Origin: Clostridiales bacterium
GTDB lineage: Bacteria; Bacillota; Clostridia; Christensenellales; CAG-1252
Length of the DNA stretch: 18,357 bases
NCBI GenBank assembly: GCA_003445835.1
Contig: DMCI01000018.1
Location: forward strand, 1 to 18,357
Reading direction: 5' to 3'
Position numbers and translations under genes: made by a program. Below, piece after piece: positions 6,340 to 14,847 of this stretch. The stretch's first letter is position 1; every line of letters starts with the position of its first letter. Under the pieces are notes generated by a model. The model worked only from the letters and a program-made list of their open reading frames with translations, did no database searches and had not been told where the DNA came from.

Positions 6340-7650
6340 TTACCACTTCAACTGCTTTTTGTAGTCGGCAATGATCTTGCCTGCCCAGTCTTCTCCTTCG
6401 TACTTTGCTTGATCCTCTTCGTTGAAGAGGTTCTTGTCGTAATCGTAGTAGAAGATGCTCTCGTACCAGTTTTCGCTCGACGTGGTGCTGGTAGCGCCAA
6501 GCAATTCGATATCACCCGCCCAGCATTCGTCGTCGTGCATCTTTTTAGCGTAACCGTTGTCCCAAACTTCAAAGATCACGTCATACTTGCTGTACTTGAG
6601 GTTGGGGCTCTCGCTGCTTTCTCTGAGGTATTTGATGGAAGTGCCCGCGCAAGCCATATAGGTCTCCTCATCGCCGTCGATGGCAAGAGAGAAGCGGCAG
6701 GTATAATACTTGTTGACCGGATCGTACTCAATGTACTTTTCGCCCTTCTTCAGCGGTTTCAAGACGATGTAGTCCTTGATGATGCGGAAGTTGATGATTT
6801 CCCTCGGATCGTCAAGATAATTGCCGTTTTTCATAAAGTTTTCTTCGTCAACGTGCTTGACGTTTTTGGTAGGATTGCCCACTTGCAGATAAGGAATGGT
6901 GGTCATTTCCGCCTTTTTCTTGTCGATCTTGGCGTCGCTGCCCTTCAGGGCAACCGTCACGTAGTTTTCACCGTCGCCGGCGGCAAACGTCCTTTCCTGC
7001 TGATTCAGCTTAGCTGCAATGATATCCAACGCCGCGTCCACGCTGCACTTAACGACCTTAGCCGCCTTTTGATAGTAGAACGCGTCGCCCGACTGCGCCT
7101 TGAAACCGCGCACGATCATCGTGCCGTCCGGCGTGATCGTGGTGCCCATAAAGTTGATGCCGACCGCCGCGGAGCCTTCGCCGCGAAGCACGGTGATAGC
7201 GTTATCTGCGTGATTGATCTTGTTGTCGTTTGCCTTAGCGTACATCATCGCGATCGCTTCCTTGACGGTGTCTTCGGACGCGCCGTTTGCCATTGCGCTT
7301 TCGATCAAAGCAAGCTCACTTGCCGTATAGGTCACTTCGTAGTCAGGACGGGTGTTTTCAAACTCCACTTCAACGGGATTGTATTCTGGCGAAATAAGCC
7401 CGCCGATCAAGAAGAAAAGGCCTACTCCGACGCCAACAAGCACGATGAATGACGCCACGCAAATAAGCGCGATCTGCCACTTTTTAAGCTTTCTTTTGGC
7501 TTTTACGGGCTGTTCAGGCTCGAGTTCTTCCATCTCTTTGATCTCTTCGAGCTCTTCCGCTTCCTCGGATTCGATGGGATCGTCTTCCGTGATAAGCACT
7601 TCGTCAACAGCCTCTTCCGTTGTCAATTCATTTTTGTCTTTTTCTTCCAT
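6340..7650 (-). CDS. Single-pass membrane protein with acidic cytoplasmic tail, unknown function
   Basis: I do not recognise this 436-residue protein. Residues 1-49 are extremely acidic (runs such as SEEAEELEEIKEMEELEPEQ). A basic patch KAKRKLKK (50-57) and one hydrophobic helix (about 58-86, with GVGVGLFFLIGG) follow. That makes a type II topology with the remaining 350 residues outside. The outer part is mixed alpha/beta with regular beta-type segments (YYTCRFSLAID, YDVIFEVWDNGYAKK) and ends in a charged stretch, DWAGKIIADYKKQLKW. No catalytic motif or sorting signal is visible. GGAGGAAT precedes the ATG at 7650. The gene begins 9 nt after the giant lipoprotein gene, so the two are almost certainly co-transcribed and may work together at the cell surface (inference). 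Confidence 0.85.
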   Translation of the reverse strand: MEEKDKNELTTEEAVDEVLITEDDPIESEEAEELEEIKEMEELEPEQPVKAKRKLKKWQIALICVASFIVLVGVGVGLFFLIGGLISPEYNPVEVEFENTRPDYEVTYTASELALIESAMANGASEDTVKEAIAMMYAKANDNKINHADNAITVLRGEGSAAVGINFMGTTITPDGTMIVRGFKAQSGDAFYYQKAAKVVKCSVDAALDIIAAKLNQQERTFAAGDGENYVTVALKGSDAKIDKKKAEMTTIPYLQVGNPTKNVKHVDEENFMKNGNYLDDPREIINFRIIKDYIVLKPLKKGEKYIEYDPVNKYYTCRFSLAIDGDEETYMACAGTSIKYLRESSESPNLKYSKYDVIFEVWDNGYAKKMHDDECWAGDIELLGATSTTSSENWYESIFYYDYDKNLFNEEDQAKYEGEDWAGKIIADYKKQLKW

Positions 7651-7659
7651 AATTCCTCC

Positions 7660-10600
7660 TTATGCGGCTGTGATCGCATAGCGCACGCGATCGACCTCCA
7701 TATAGTTCGGGACTTTGATCTCCAACGTATAGTAGTAGGTGTTGCCTGCCGTAAACGTGGTGGTTTCTTCCAGCGAACTATCTGTATCATAGTAATATAT
7801 CTTGTACCCGTTTGTCAAGGTCGGATCATTGGAAAGAGTATTGCCGAAGACTTTGACCGTAACGTCAAACTCGTGTCTCGTGGCAGCCCAAGTCAAGCGG
7901 ATATCCGCCGCGCCGTCCGGGAGGGTGGCTTCGGTGATCTTAAACGCTACCGTTGCATTTTCCACTTTGTAGTTTTTACCGATCTGATCGGTGACGTCCA
8001 CCGTGACCGCAAAGACGTACGGGGTGACGTTGCCCGCCGTGTAATGGACGTCGGTCACCGGTTGCGCCGACAAACCGTCCACGAGGAAGGGTACGTCAAT
8101 GCCGTAATTTGCCTTGGCGCGCACTTGGAACGCCGTGCCGTTGTATTGCTCTTTGGGATCGGTCTCGGTGCGACGAGCGCCGTTTACGTACAAAGTAACG
8201 GTACCCGTGATATCCTTGGGCGTGACGGTAAAGGTCGTATACACCTTGCCTTCAAACTGTTCGTGTCCTTCCACCGAGACGTACAGGCGGTAGGTGCCCA
8301 CGGTCAAGATCTCGTTTGCGCCGAACTTTGCCGCATTGTCCGCGTCTACGGTGACGTAGCGATTTTGATACTCTTTGGCGATCTTGTCGGTAAGGATCTC
8401 CTCGTCTCTGTCCGCAAGGAAGCCGCTTGCCGTGATAAAGCCCGCCGCATCCACGCTGTCACGGTATACGACGCTGTCGGTAAAGGAGCCGTTGAAGAAC
8501 ATATCCGTCCTCGGCACCGCAAAGTTCTTTTGCTTGCTGTTGTAGATCGCTTGGCGCGCGCCGCCCACCGCTTCCGAAACGGAGGGGTTCCAGAACACAA
8601 CGCCGAGATAATGATTGCCGTCCTTACTGCGATCCCACGAGAACACCAAACCTTTGCCCGCGTTGTTTTCCGTAGCAATAGGCACCGTGACTTCCGTACC
8701 GTCCTGTCCGAACGTGGCTTTGATCTCGGTGGGAAGATCCGTCCCCATATCCACCGCGGAATAGTAGTTATAAGTCATATTCCCCGTGCCGCCGTCGTAG
8801 ACCGCCTCGAAGAAGGTTTCGTATCCGCCGCCGTTTGGTACGCGGATCTTGGAAACGATGTTGGAAAGAATGCGGATCGTGTAGCCGCCGATCGTGCGAT
8901 AACCGCCGCTTTCATTGCCCACCTTGACCGAGACGTTTTCGTAAACGTTGCTGCCGTCGTAGGAGAGCACGACGTTCTTTTTGCTGTACTTGAGTTTCAA
9001 GGGATAGCGATTTGCGTCCTTCTTAAACTGCACCTTTACGTCCAGCGACACCTCGTCGCCCGTAACGTCGTCGCCGAAGGGGTCAAGAGTGTACCCGTCA
9101 ATGTCAAGATACTTTTCGTTGGTGTAACTGCCGTCGCTTTCTTTGATCCAAACGACGTCGATTTCGCGTTTCAACACGGTGACTGCCACGGGGATCTTAA
9201 CTTTTTTGAAGGAAGCGCCGAGGTCTATCATCGCCCACGCGACGTAGTTGACGCTTTCCGTCGCCGTAGCGGCGTCGTCGGGGATGGCGTCAAGATCCCA
9301 TTTTGCCGCGGCTCGTACCGCCCTGCCATCCAGCTCAAAGTCAAGATATGCGGGATAGGTCGTTTGCGCTTTGGGATCGACGTAATAGGGGTTAGCGTCC
9401 AACGAGAGTCTGCAATCCACGCCGCTTACCGTCAAAGGCGCATAGCTCGGCGTCACGGCGTAAGGCGTAGAACCGCCCGTCATCTCGGAACTTGCCGCAA
9501 AGGGAAGTCCGCTGACTTGGATCAAGTCTTCGTCTATCACGCTGTCCACGATGGAAACGGGAATCGGTATCTCTTTGTATCCGACCGCGTCGTTGCCGAT
9601 CTTGGCGCGCACGGTCACGTTGCCCGCTACCGCGTTGGGCGCGGTGGTCTCGTAGTTTTCGGCATAAAGGCGCGTTACGGCGTCCAAGCCAAGCCACTCC
9701 ACGACCGTGACGGTATGTCCGCCGTTTGCGTAGAGAACGCTCGGATAGTTTTCAACCGAACGGGGATCGGTGACTACGAGTTTGTAGTGCATGCCGTCCT
9801 CGGCAAGTTCACCCGCAGACATCAGGCGGAAGGTCAGACCGGACTCGGTCAAGCCCGCGTCGGTATAAATCGAATCGTATGCCGGCGAGATATAAACGTA
9901 AACGTCGAAAATCTGCCCCTTAGCGGTGGCTTGCACCGCAACGAGAGCGCCGCTGCCGATCATATCCGCCCTGCCGGCGTACGCAGAAAGATCCCACGTT
10001 ACGGCAACGGGCACGTAAACGTCGCCGCCGTTAAACGCAACTTCCAGCGTGGCGGGATAGTTGTCGACGGAAGTATACTTCACACCGTTTTCCGCAAGAG
10101 CGTCCAAAACCGAGAAAGTCAAACAGGTCTTGCCCTGGTGAACGGACAAAGCGCCGCTTGCCGTCATCGTCGCTTCGTCTTGGAAGCGATAAGACGTGAT
10201 CAACTGTCTGTCAAAGGACAGCGCCACCGTCAAAGGCTCGCTGCCTACCGCGCCGGTCAAAAGATACGACCCACCGTCGCAAAGAGCGTTTTCCGCAAAA
10301 GGCTTGTCGTACTGCCATTTGACCAAAAGGTCTTCCGACCCGTTTTCGGTCCCGCACACGTAATCCACGCGGACGTATACGGGGAAAGTATAGGTATAAG
10401 CGTTGAGGTGCGTCGCCGCGTACTCAAAGAGGGACGCTCCCGTCCTTGCGATGGTGGCGACGGGTTGTTTATCCGCCGTCAAAAGCGACGTGTTCGTGAC
10501 GGTCACCGAGGTGAACGCATAGGGATATTCGATCTCCTGATAGCCGCTGATGGAGTCACCGATGGTCAAGGTCAAAGTGCCCGTTGCGCCCGAAGCGTTG

Positions 10601-13600
10601 ACAACGTTTTCGATCGCGTCGAAAGACCACTTGACGCCCGCGACCTGCCATTCATCCGATTCGCCCGCATTGGCGACGAAAGATTGCGGCAACACGCCGA
10701 CGGTCTTGGTGGGCGAAAGCCCTCTTACGCGCAACACGTCGAAAGTGAAGCCCGTCGCCGCGTCGTAAGTGACGCCCTCAAGTCCCGTCACGTCAAAGTC
10801 CGCCGTATTGACGACCCTCGCTTCAAAGAAGACGGGGACTTCCAGCACGGTATACGCGCCGGTGGAATCGTAGACTTTGGCGCGCATGATATCGGGTTGC
10901 GCGGGATCGGTGGTATAAGCGTACAAAAGGTTGTTTCTGATCTTACTTTCGATAAACGCATTGGTAAGATCCCACTCCACGTGGCGAACTTCCACGGTTT
11001 GATCGTCCTCCGTTTTTACGACGAGGACGTCGGAGTAGACCGCCGCGTCCAAAGGATCCCTGCCGTCGTAGGCGACGAAGGTCATCGTGTAATCGGTGGA
11101 AACCGCCTTTTCTCCCTCGATATGCAGGTTGAAGACGGCGACTTCGCCGAGGTAGATCTCGTTGCCGAAATAGGTTTTTACTTTGGGTCTTACGAAGAAG
11201 TCTCTTCTTGCAAGAGAGGTGGAGACTCCCGCCAGATCCCAAACGGCTTCCTTGGGATACTCCATGTTGCCGACGGACGCCACCAAATAGGAGAAGGAGC
11301 CGAGAATGGTCGCGGGCGTAGCGTCGTTGTAGTAATCCATCGTAAAGGTGCGCGTACCCGCGTCGTAACGGTTGCCGTAGGTGGCGCTGCCCGCAAGATC
11401 GACCTCCGTGGCGGGCGAAAGATCCGCCTTGACGGTCGCCGTGATCGCTTTGCCGAGAAGGAGCGCGGTCGCTTCGACGTTTTCCGTCTGACCTTCCCTG
11501 CCCATACCGGTGGGAACGTTGCGGTACGACCAGATCTTTTCACCGTTGAGGGCGTCTTTTAAGGAGACGCGATAGGTGAGCCCGCCCGTAAAGACCGCCG
11601 TGGCGACGTCGGGCATATCGTTATCCGCAAGGATCGCAACCGTTTCGGGCGTAGTCGCCGTCAAAGATTCTATCCTCTTTTCATCGTTGAAAGTCACGGC
11701 GTAAGAAGTCGCGGTGATCTGAAGATCGTTGTTATCGTCAAAGACGATCTTGGTCGTGATGAGACCGTCGGAAAGACGCGTTTCGTACCGTCTGCACTTC
11801 AAGGAAGAAAGGATATCCAAGTCGAAGGCAGGATAAACGGATGCGATCTTTTCCGCGATCACGCCGACCATCGGCGAATGTACGCCGAACATAAAGGTAT
11901 TTTCATTGCCGCCGAGGAGCACTCTGCGCCCCACGCTGCTATCCGCCGCGCCAAGCGTCGCGTTAAAGGCGGCAAGCGGGTCTTCCGCCAAGGTAAAGGC
12001 GCGCGCTTTGCGCACGCCGGAGCCGGCATCTTCGGGATAGATCAAATAGAAAACGTCCTCGGTTTCGTCGGTAAAGTAAATGTTTACGATCTCGCCGCCG
12101 CGGGCGCCGTACAAACGCGCGAAGAAGTTTTTGACGCTGCCGTCCGCATTGAACACAAAGTCGGCGGCATACTGCATCGCGCTGTTTTCGGTAAAGGTGA
12201 TCGTTTCGCCCGACAAGGAAGAAAGGAGTGCGGAAAGAAGTTCCCCATCCGTTTCAAACACGGTGCTTTGACGGATGACCCCGGACAAAGCGATATGCGT
12301 GGTCTGCTTGGCGGCAAGATCCGTATAGGAAGCGTCGTCCACCGCGGCAAGCGCCACAGGCGTACCAAAGGTAAACGTCTCGGCGGAGAGAGAAGCCGTC
12401 ATCCCGCAAACGGTCAAGGATGCGGAAAGATTTTGCAAACGGTTGTTTGCTTTGTTCCAGGAAAGTTCCGCCTCGCTGACGCCAAACAACCCCTTGAACC
12501 CGATCTTTTCCGAAAGAAGATCAAAGAAATCCTCACCGAGGGAATAGGATACGACGTCGCCGTTTTCCGTCTTGCCCGCCGCAAGAAGCACGAGCATATG
12601 CAGTTTGTCGCGGAAGTCAAAGTCCCCAACGTCCTTAAAGCCGGCGGCGCCGAGCCTATCGGAAAGTTCCTTGGTCTTGATCTTGCATTTGGCTACGCCG
12701 TACTCGGTAAGATCGACGTACAAATATTCGCCGCGAACGTTAAAGGCGGAATGCTTGCCGTTTTTGTCCGTCAAAGCAAGGGAGAATTCCAACCCTTGCC
12801 CCGCGACGTAATGCGACTTGAAGTCGTAAGCAAAGGCGTACGACGCCTCGTCGAAACTCGTACTGACGTCAACGTCGTAGTTGACGGTGCGATCCTCCTG
12901 CTCATTGGCGGAAAGGGTCATCGTGCCGGACAAAGCAAAATTGCGAAGATCGAATTCGGTAAAAGAAGAAAGCGCACCGGGAAGCGTAATGTCGTCCGAG
13001 CCGCGCGTCAAAGCAAAAGAATCCAGTTTGACGGAGCTCTTATCCTTGACGGTAGCCGCCGCGGAAAGGAAGGTGCCGTCCTTGACGACAAATTCCACGG
13101 TGGTAGCCGCCGCGTTTGCGGAAAGATCCTCGATTTTTTCCTCCGTCAAGCGGAGCGCCGAAAGAAGTTCCTCAGACGTAAAACCCGCGTTCCAAGACGT
13201 AACGATGGAAGCAAACGCATCGAAAAGACGGGGATAAGAAAGCGTGAACACGTAGCGATCGCCTTCCTCCGTCGTATAGCAATGGCAAGAAGAAAAGATG
13301 CGGCTGGCGACCAAGGAAAGGCTATCGGCGACGGTCTTGACGACACCGGATTGTTTTTCACCGTAAAGCTCGTGCACGATTTCGGCAAGATTGACGTCCG
13401 AGATCATGCCGCGGCGGGCGTACGGCGGGAAGTCCAAATACAACTTGCCGTCCGAATAGTAAAGCAAAAAGATTTCCGCGCTGCCCTTTTTGAGTTCAAA
13501 CAAAAGTTGAGAGCGCTTGTCGTCGTCGCGGTTGTTTTGCGTGATATCAAAAGTGCCGCCCAAATTGAAATCGTAGACCGCTTCGCCCGACTCGTAACTG

Positions 13601-13809
13601 CCGTTTGCCTTAAGAGTAAAGAAGTTGGCGCCCGCAGAACCGTCCGACGCGACCATCGCCGCATAGACGGTGTCCATCGCCGTGGCGACCGCGACGACGC
13701 GCCCGTCTTCGGGGACGACGTCTTTGGGTCCACAAGCAAAAAGGCCCGTTGCAACAAGAACGAGCGCACATACAATTGTTAAAATAATAAATATGCGAGA
13801 TTTAAGCAT
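7660..13809 (-). CDS. Giant surface lipoprotein of repeated beta-sandwich modules, unknown function
   Basis: 2049 residues. A signal peptide (KSRIFIILTIVCALVLVATG) ends in the lipobox LFAC, with Cys26 as the lipid anchor. Residues about 40-740 look like three successive beta-rich units with shared phrasing (FLLYYSDGKLYLDF, RGEYLYVDLTEYGVAKC, EDVFYLIYPEDAGSGV), perhaps LolA/LppX-like. About 840-1650 holds degenerate tandem modules of roughly 90-130 residues with a recurring YPxxL...V.WDL...IPV pattern; their key Trp lie near 857, 945, 1061, 1165, 1272, 1372 and 1504. They resemble bacterial Ig-like Big_4 domains. About 1765-1955 resembles MBG/YDG-type domains. There is no LPXTG or C-terminal membrane segment. 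An in-frame TAG five codons upstream fixes the ATG at 13809, and no Shine-Dalgarno site is present. An adhesin or envelope scaffold is plausible, but the function is unknown. Confidence 0.9.
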   Translation of the reverse strand: MLKSRIFIILTIVCALVLVATGLFACGPKDVVPEDGRVVAVATAMDTVYAAMVASDGSAGANFFTLKANGSYESGEAVYDFNLGGTFDITQNNRDDDKRSQLLFELKKGSAEIFLLYYSDGKLYLDFPPYARRGMISDVNLAEIVHELYGEKQSGVVKTVADSLSLVASRIFSSCHCYTTEEGDRYVFTLSYPRLFDAFASIVTSWNAGFTSEELLSALRLTEEKIEDLSANAAATTVEFVVKDGTFLSAAATVKDKSSVKLDSFALTRGSDDITLPGALSSFTEFDLRNFALSGTMTLSANEQEDRTVNYDVDVSTSFDEASYAFAYDFKSHYVAGQGLEFSLALTDKNGKHSAFNVRGEYLYVDLTEYGVAKCKIKTKELSDRLGAAGFKDVGDFDFRDKLHMLVLLAAGKTENGDVVSYSLGEDFFDLLSEKIGFKGLFGVSEAELSWNKANNRLQNLSASLTVCGMTASLSAETFTFGTPVALAAVDDASYTDLAAKQTTHIALSGVIRQSTVFETDGELLSALLSSLSGETITFTENSAMQYAADFVFNADGSVKNFFARLYGARGGEIVNIYFTDETEDVFYLIYPEDAGSGVRKARAFTLAEDPLAAFNATLGAADSSVGRRVLLGGNENTFMFGVHSPMVGVIAEKIASVYPAFDLDILSSLKCRRYETRLSDGLITTKIVFDDNNDLQITATSYAVTFNDEKRIESLTATTPETVAILADNDMPDVATAVFTGGLTYRVSLKDALNGEKIWSYRNVPTGMGREGQTENVEATALLLGKAITATVKADLSPATEVDLAGSATYGNRYDAGTRTFTMDYYNDATPATILGSFSYLVASVGNMEYPKEAVWDLAGVSTSLARRDFFVRPKVKTYFGNEIYLGEVAVFNLHIEGEKAVSTDYTMTFVAYDGRDPLDAAVYSDVLVVKTEDDQTVEVRHVEWDLTNAFIESKIRNNLLYAYTTDPAQPDIMRAKVYDSTGAYTVLEVPVFFEARVVNTADFDVTGLEGVTYDAATGFTFDVLRVRGLSPTKTVGVLPQSFVANAGESDEWQVAGVKWSFDAIENVVNASGATGTLTLTIGDSISGYQEIEYPYAFTSVTVTNTSLLTADKQPVATIARTGASLFEYAATHLNAYTYTFPVYVRVDYVCGTENGSEDLLVKWQYDKPFAENALCDGGSYLLTGAVGSEPLTVALSFDRQLITSYRFQDEATMTASGALSVHQGKTCLTFSVLDALAENGVKYTSVDNYPATLEVAFNGGDVYVPVAVTWDLSAYAGRADMIGSGALVAVQATAKGQIFDVYVYISPAYDSIYTDAGLTESGLTFRLMSAGELAEDGMHYKLVVTDPRSVENYPSVLYANGGHTVTVVEWLGLDAVTRLYAENYETTAPNAVAGNVTVRAKIGNDAVGYKEIPIPVSIVDSVIDEDLIQVSGLPFAASSEMTGGSTPYAVTPSYAPLTVSGVDCRLSLDANPYYVDPKAQTTYPAYLDFELDGRAVRAAAKWDLDAIPDDAATATESVNYVAWAMIDLGASFKKVKIPVAVTVLKREIDVVWIKESDGSYTNEKYLDIDGYTLDPFGDDVTGDEVSLDVKVQFKKDANRYPLKLKYSKKNVVLSYDGSNVYENVSVKVGNESGGYRTIGGYTIRILSNIVSKIRVPNGGGYETFFEAVYDGGTGNMTYNYYSAVDMGTDLPTEIKATFGQDGTEVTVPIATENNAGKGLVFSWDRSKDGNHYLGVVFWNPSVSEAVGGARQAIYNSKQKNFAVPRTDMFFNGSFTDSVVYRDSVDAAGFITASGFLADRDEEILTDKIAKEYQNRYVTVDADNAAKFGANEILTVGTYRLYVSVEGHEQFEGKVYTTFTVTPKDITGTVTLYVNGARRTETDPKEQYNGTAFQVRAKANYGIDVPFLVDGLSAQPVTDVHYTAGNVTPYVFAVTVDVTDQIGKNYKVENATVAFKITEATLPDGAADIRLTWAATRHEFDVTVKVFGNTLSNDPTLTNGYKIYYYDTDSSLEETTTFTAGNTYYYTLEIKVPNYMEVDRVRYAITAA

Positions 13810-13815
13810 ACAACT

Positions 13816-13845
13816 ATGATACTACAACACGCGCGCGAATGTCAA
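13816..13845 (-). promoter_or_regulatory. Promoter of the giant lipoprotein operon, predicted leaderless
   Basis: Minus strand: perfect TTGACA (13845-13840), an 18-nt spacer containing an alternating purine-pyrimidine run, then TATCAT (13821-13816). Exactly six bases separate the -10 from the ATG, so the usual +1 falls on the A of the start codon at 13809. No ribosome site fits between them. Confidence 0.7.
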
Positions 13846-13881
13846 TATCCAAAATCAACGGCATCCGCGCCCTAAACAGAG

Positions 13882-14847
13882 TTATTCTTCGTCGGTATCG
13901 GGGAGGGAATCCGCATCGTCAAGAGCGTCAAGGTCTTCCTCCAAGTCCTCCGCGGGCTTTTCCCTCTCGTGCGAAGGCTTTTCACCGTGACGGGAGTCCT
14001 TCTTTTTATCCTTTTTGGAAGAAGGCTGTTGCGGCGTAGGTTTCAAAATGGTAATATCCCCCAGATCGAACTTTTTGATGATATAAGTATCGTCCACGAA
14101 AACTTTGCAAGTAACGATCTTTTTGAGCATATCGTTGGATTCCACGACGGCAAGTCCGTCCGGCGTCATCACTTTACCGCCCACTTTCGGCATTTGCTTA
14201 AAGACTTCGGCGTAGTACTCGTTTTCATATTTCAAACAGCACATCAACTTGCCGCAAATACCGCTGATCTTGGTGGGGTTTAACGAAAGCCCCTGCACCT
14301 TTGCCATCTTGACGGTGACTTTTTCAAAGTCACGCAAGTACGAACGGCAACAACATTCCCTGCCGCACATTCCAAGGGCGCCGCGCAATTTGACGTCGTC
14401 CCTTTCGTACAATTGGCGAAGTTCGATCCTGGCGTGCAAGGCGGATGCAAGTTCCTTTACGAGTTCACGGAAATCCACCCTGTCTTCCGACGTAAAGCAC
14501 AAAACGACGCGCTTGCAATCAAAGGAAACTTCGGACGAAATAAATTTCAACGCAATACCCAACTTGGCTGCTTTCTCTTTGGCGATCTCCAAAGCGCGCG
14601 GCTCGGTCTCCTTTGCTTTTTTGCAAAGATCGAAATCACGCCCGTTGGCGTGACGAAGCACCTTTTTGAGCTCGGGCGGAAGGGTATCCTCCGCAACTTC
14701 GTAATTGCCTTTTACGACCTCGCCCATCTCGCTCCCTTTTTGGGTATCCACGATAACGATATCCCCTTCGGAATAACTTTCTCCCGCGGGATCGAACGAA
14801 TAAACTTTTTTGTTGTTACCGAATCTGACTCCGACTACGAACGGCAT
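13882..14847 (-). CDS. ricT: PSP1-domain protein RicT (YaaT)
   Basis: In Bacillus subtilis RicT (YaaT) joins RicA and RicF in an iron-sulfur complex that assists RNase Y in mRNA maturation and affects sporulation, competence and biofilm formation. The protein here has 321 residues. The PSP1 core covers about 1-265. Its two cysteine clusters are intact: GMCGRECCC (Cys161, 165, 166, 167) and GICGKLMCC (Cys198, 203, 204), likely [4Fe-4S] ligands. Residues 270-321 are a charged, low-complexity tail, first basic (SSKKDKKKD) and then acidic. I choose the ATG at 14847 because MPFVVGVRFG matches the family start and GGAGG lies upstream; a longer frame lacks support. It overlaps the holB end by 13 nt, and holB-yaaT is the Bacillus order. 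Identification is strong. Confidence 0.94.
   Translation of the reverse strand: MPFVVGVRFGNNKKVYSFDPAGESYSEGDIVIVDTQKGSEMGEVVKGNYEVAEDTLPPELKKVLRHANGRDFDLCKKAKETEPRALEIAKEKAAKLGIALKFISSEVSFDCKRVVLCFTSEDRVDFRELVKELASALHARIELRQLYERDDVKLRGALGMCGRECCCRSYLRDFEKVTVKMAKVQGLSLNPTKISGICGKLMCCLKYENEYYAEVFKQMPKVGGKVMTPDGLAVVESNDMLKKIVTCKVFVDDTYIIKKFDLGDITILKPTPQQPSSKKDKKKDSRHGEKPSHEREKPAEDLEEDLDALDDADSLPDTDEE

Noticed and set aside
7873..11562. 1229-codon plus-strand open frame
   Set aside because: It lies in exact codon register opposite the giant lipoprotein gene. Stops there could only arise from sense TTA, CTA or TCA codons, which that gene rarely uses. Its product shows no recognisable family.
11878..13782. 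634-codon plus-strand open frame
   Set aside because: Same codon-register mirror of the lipoprotein gene, with a strongly basic product and no ribosome site worth noting.
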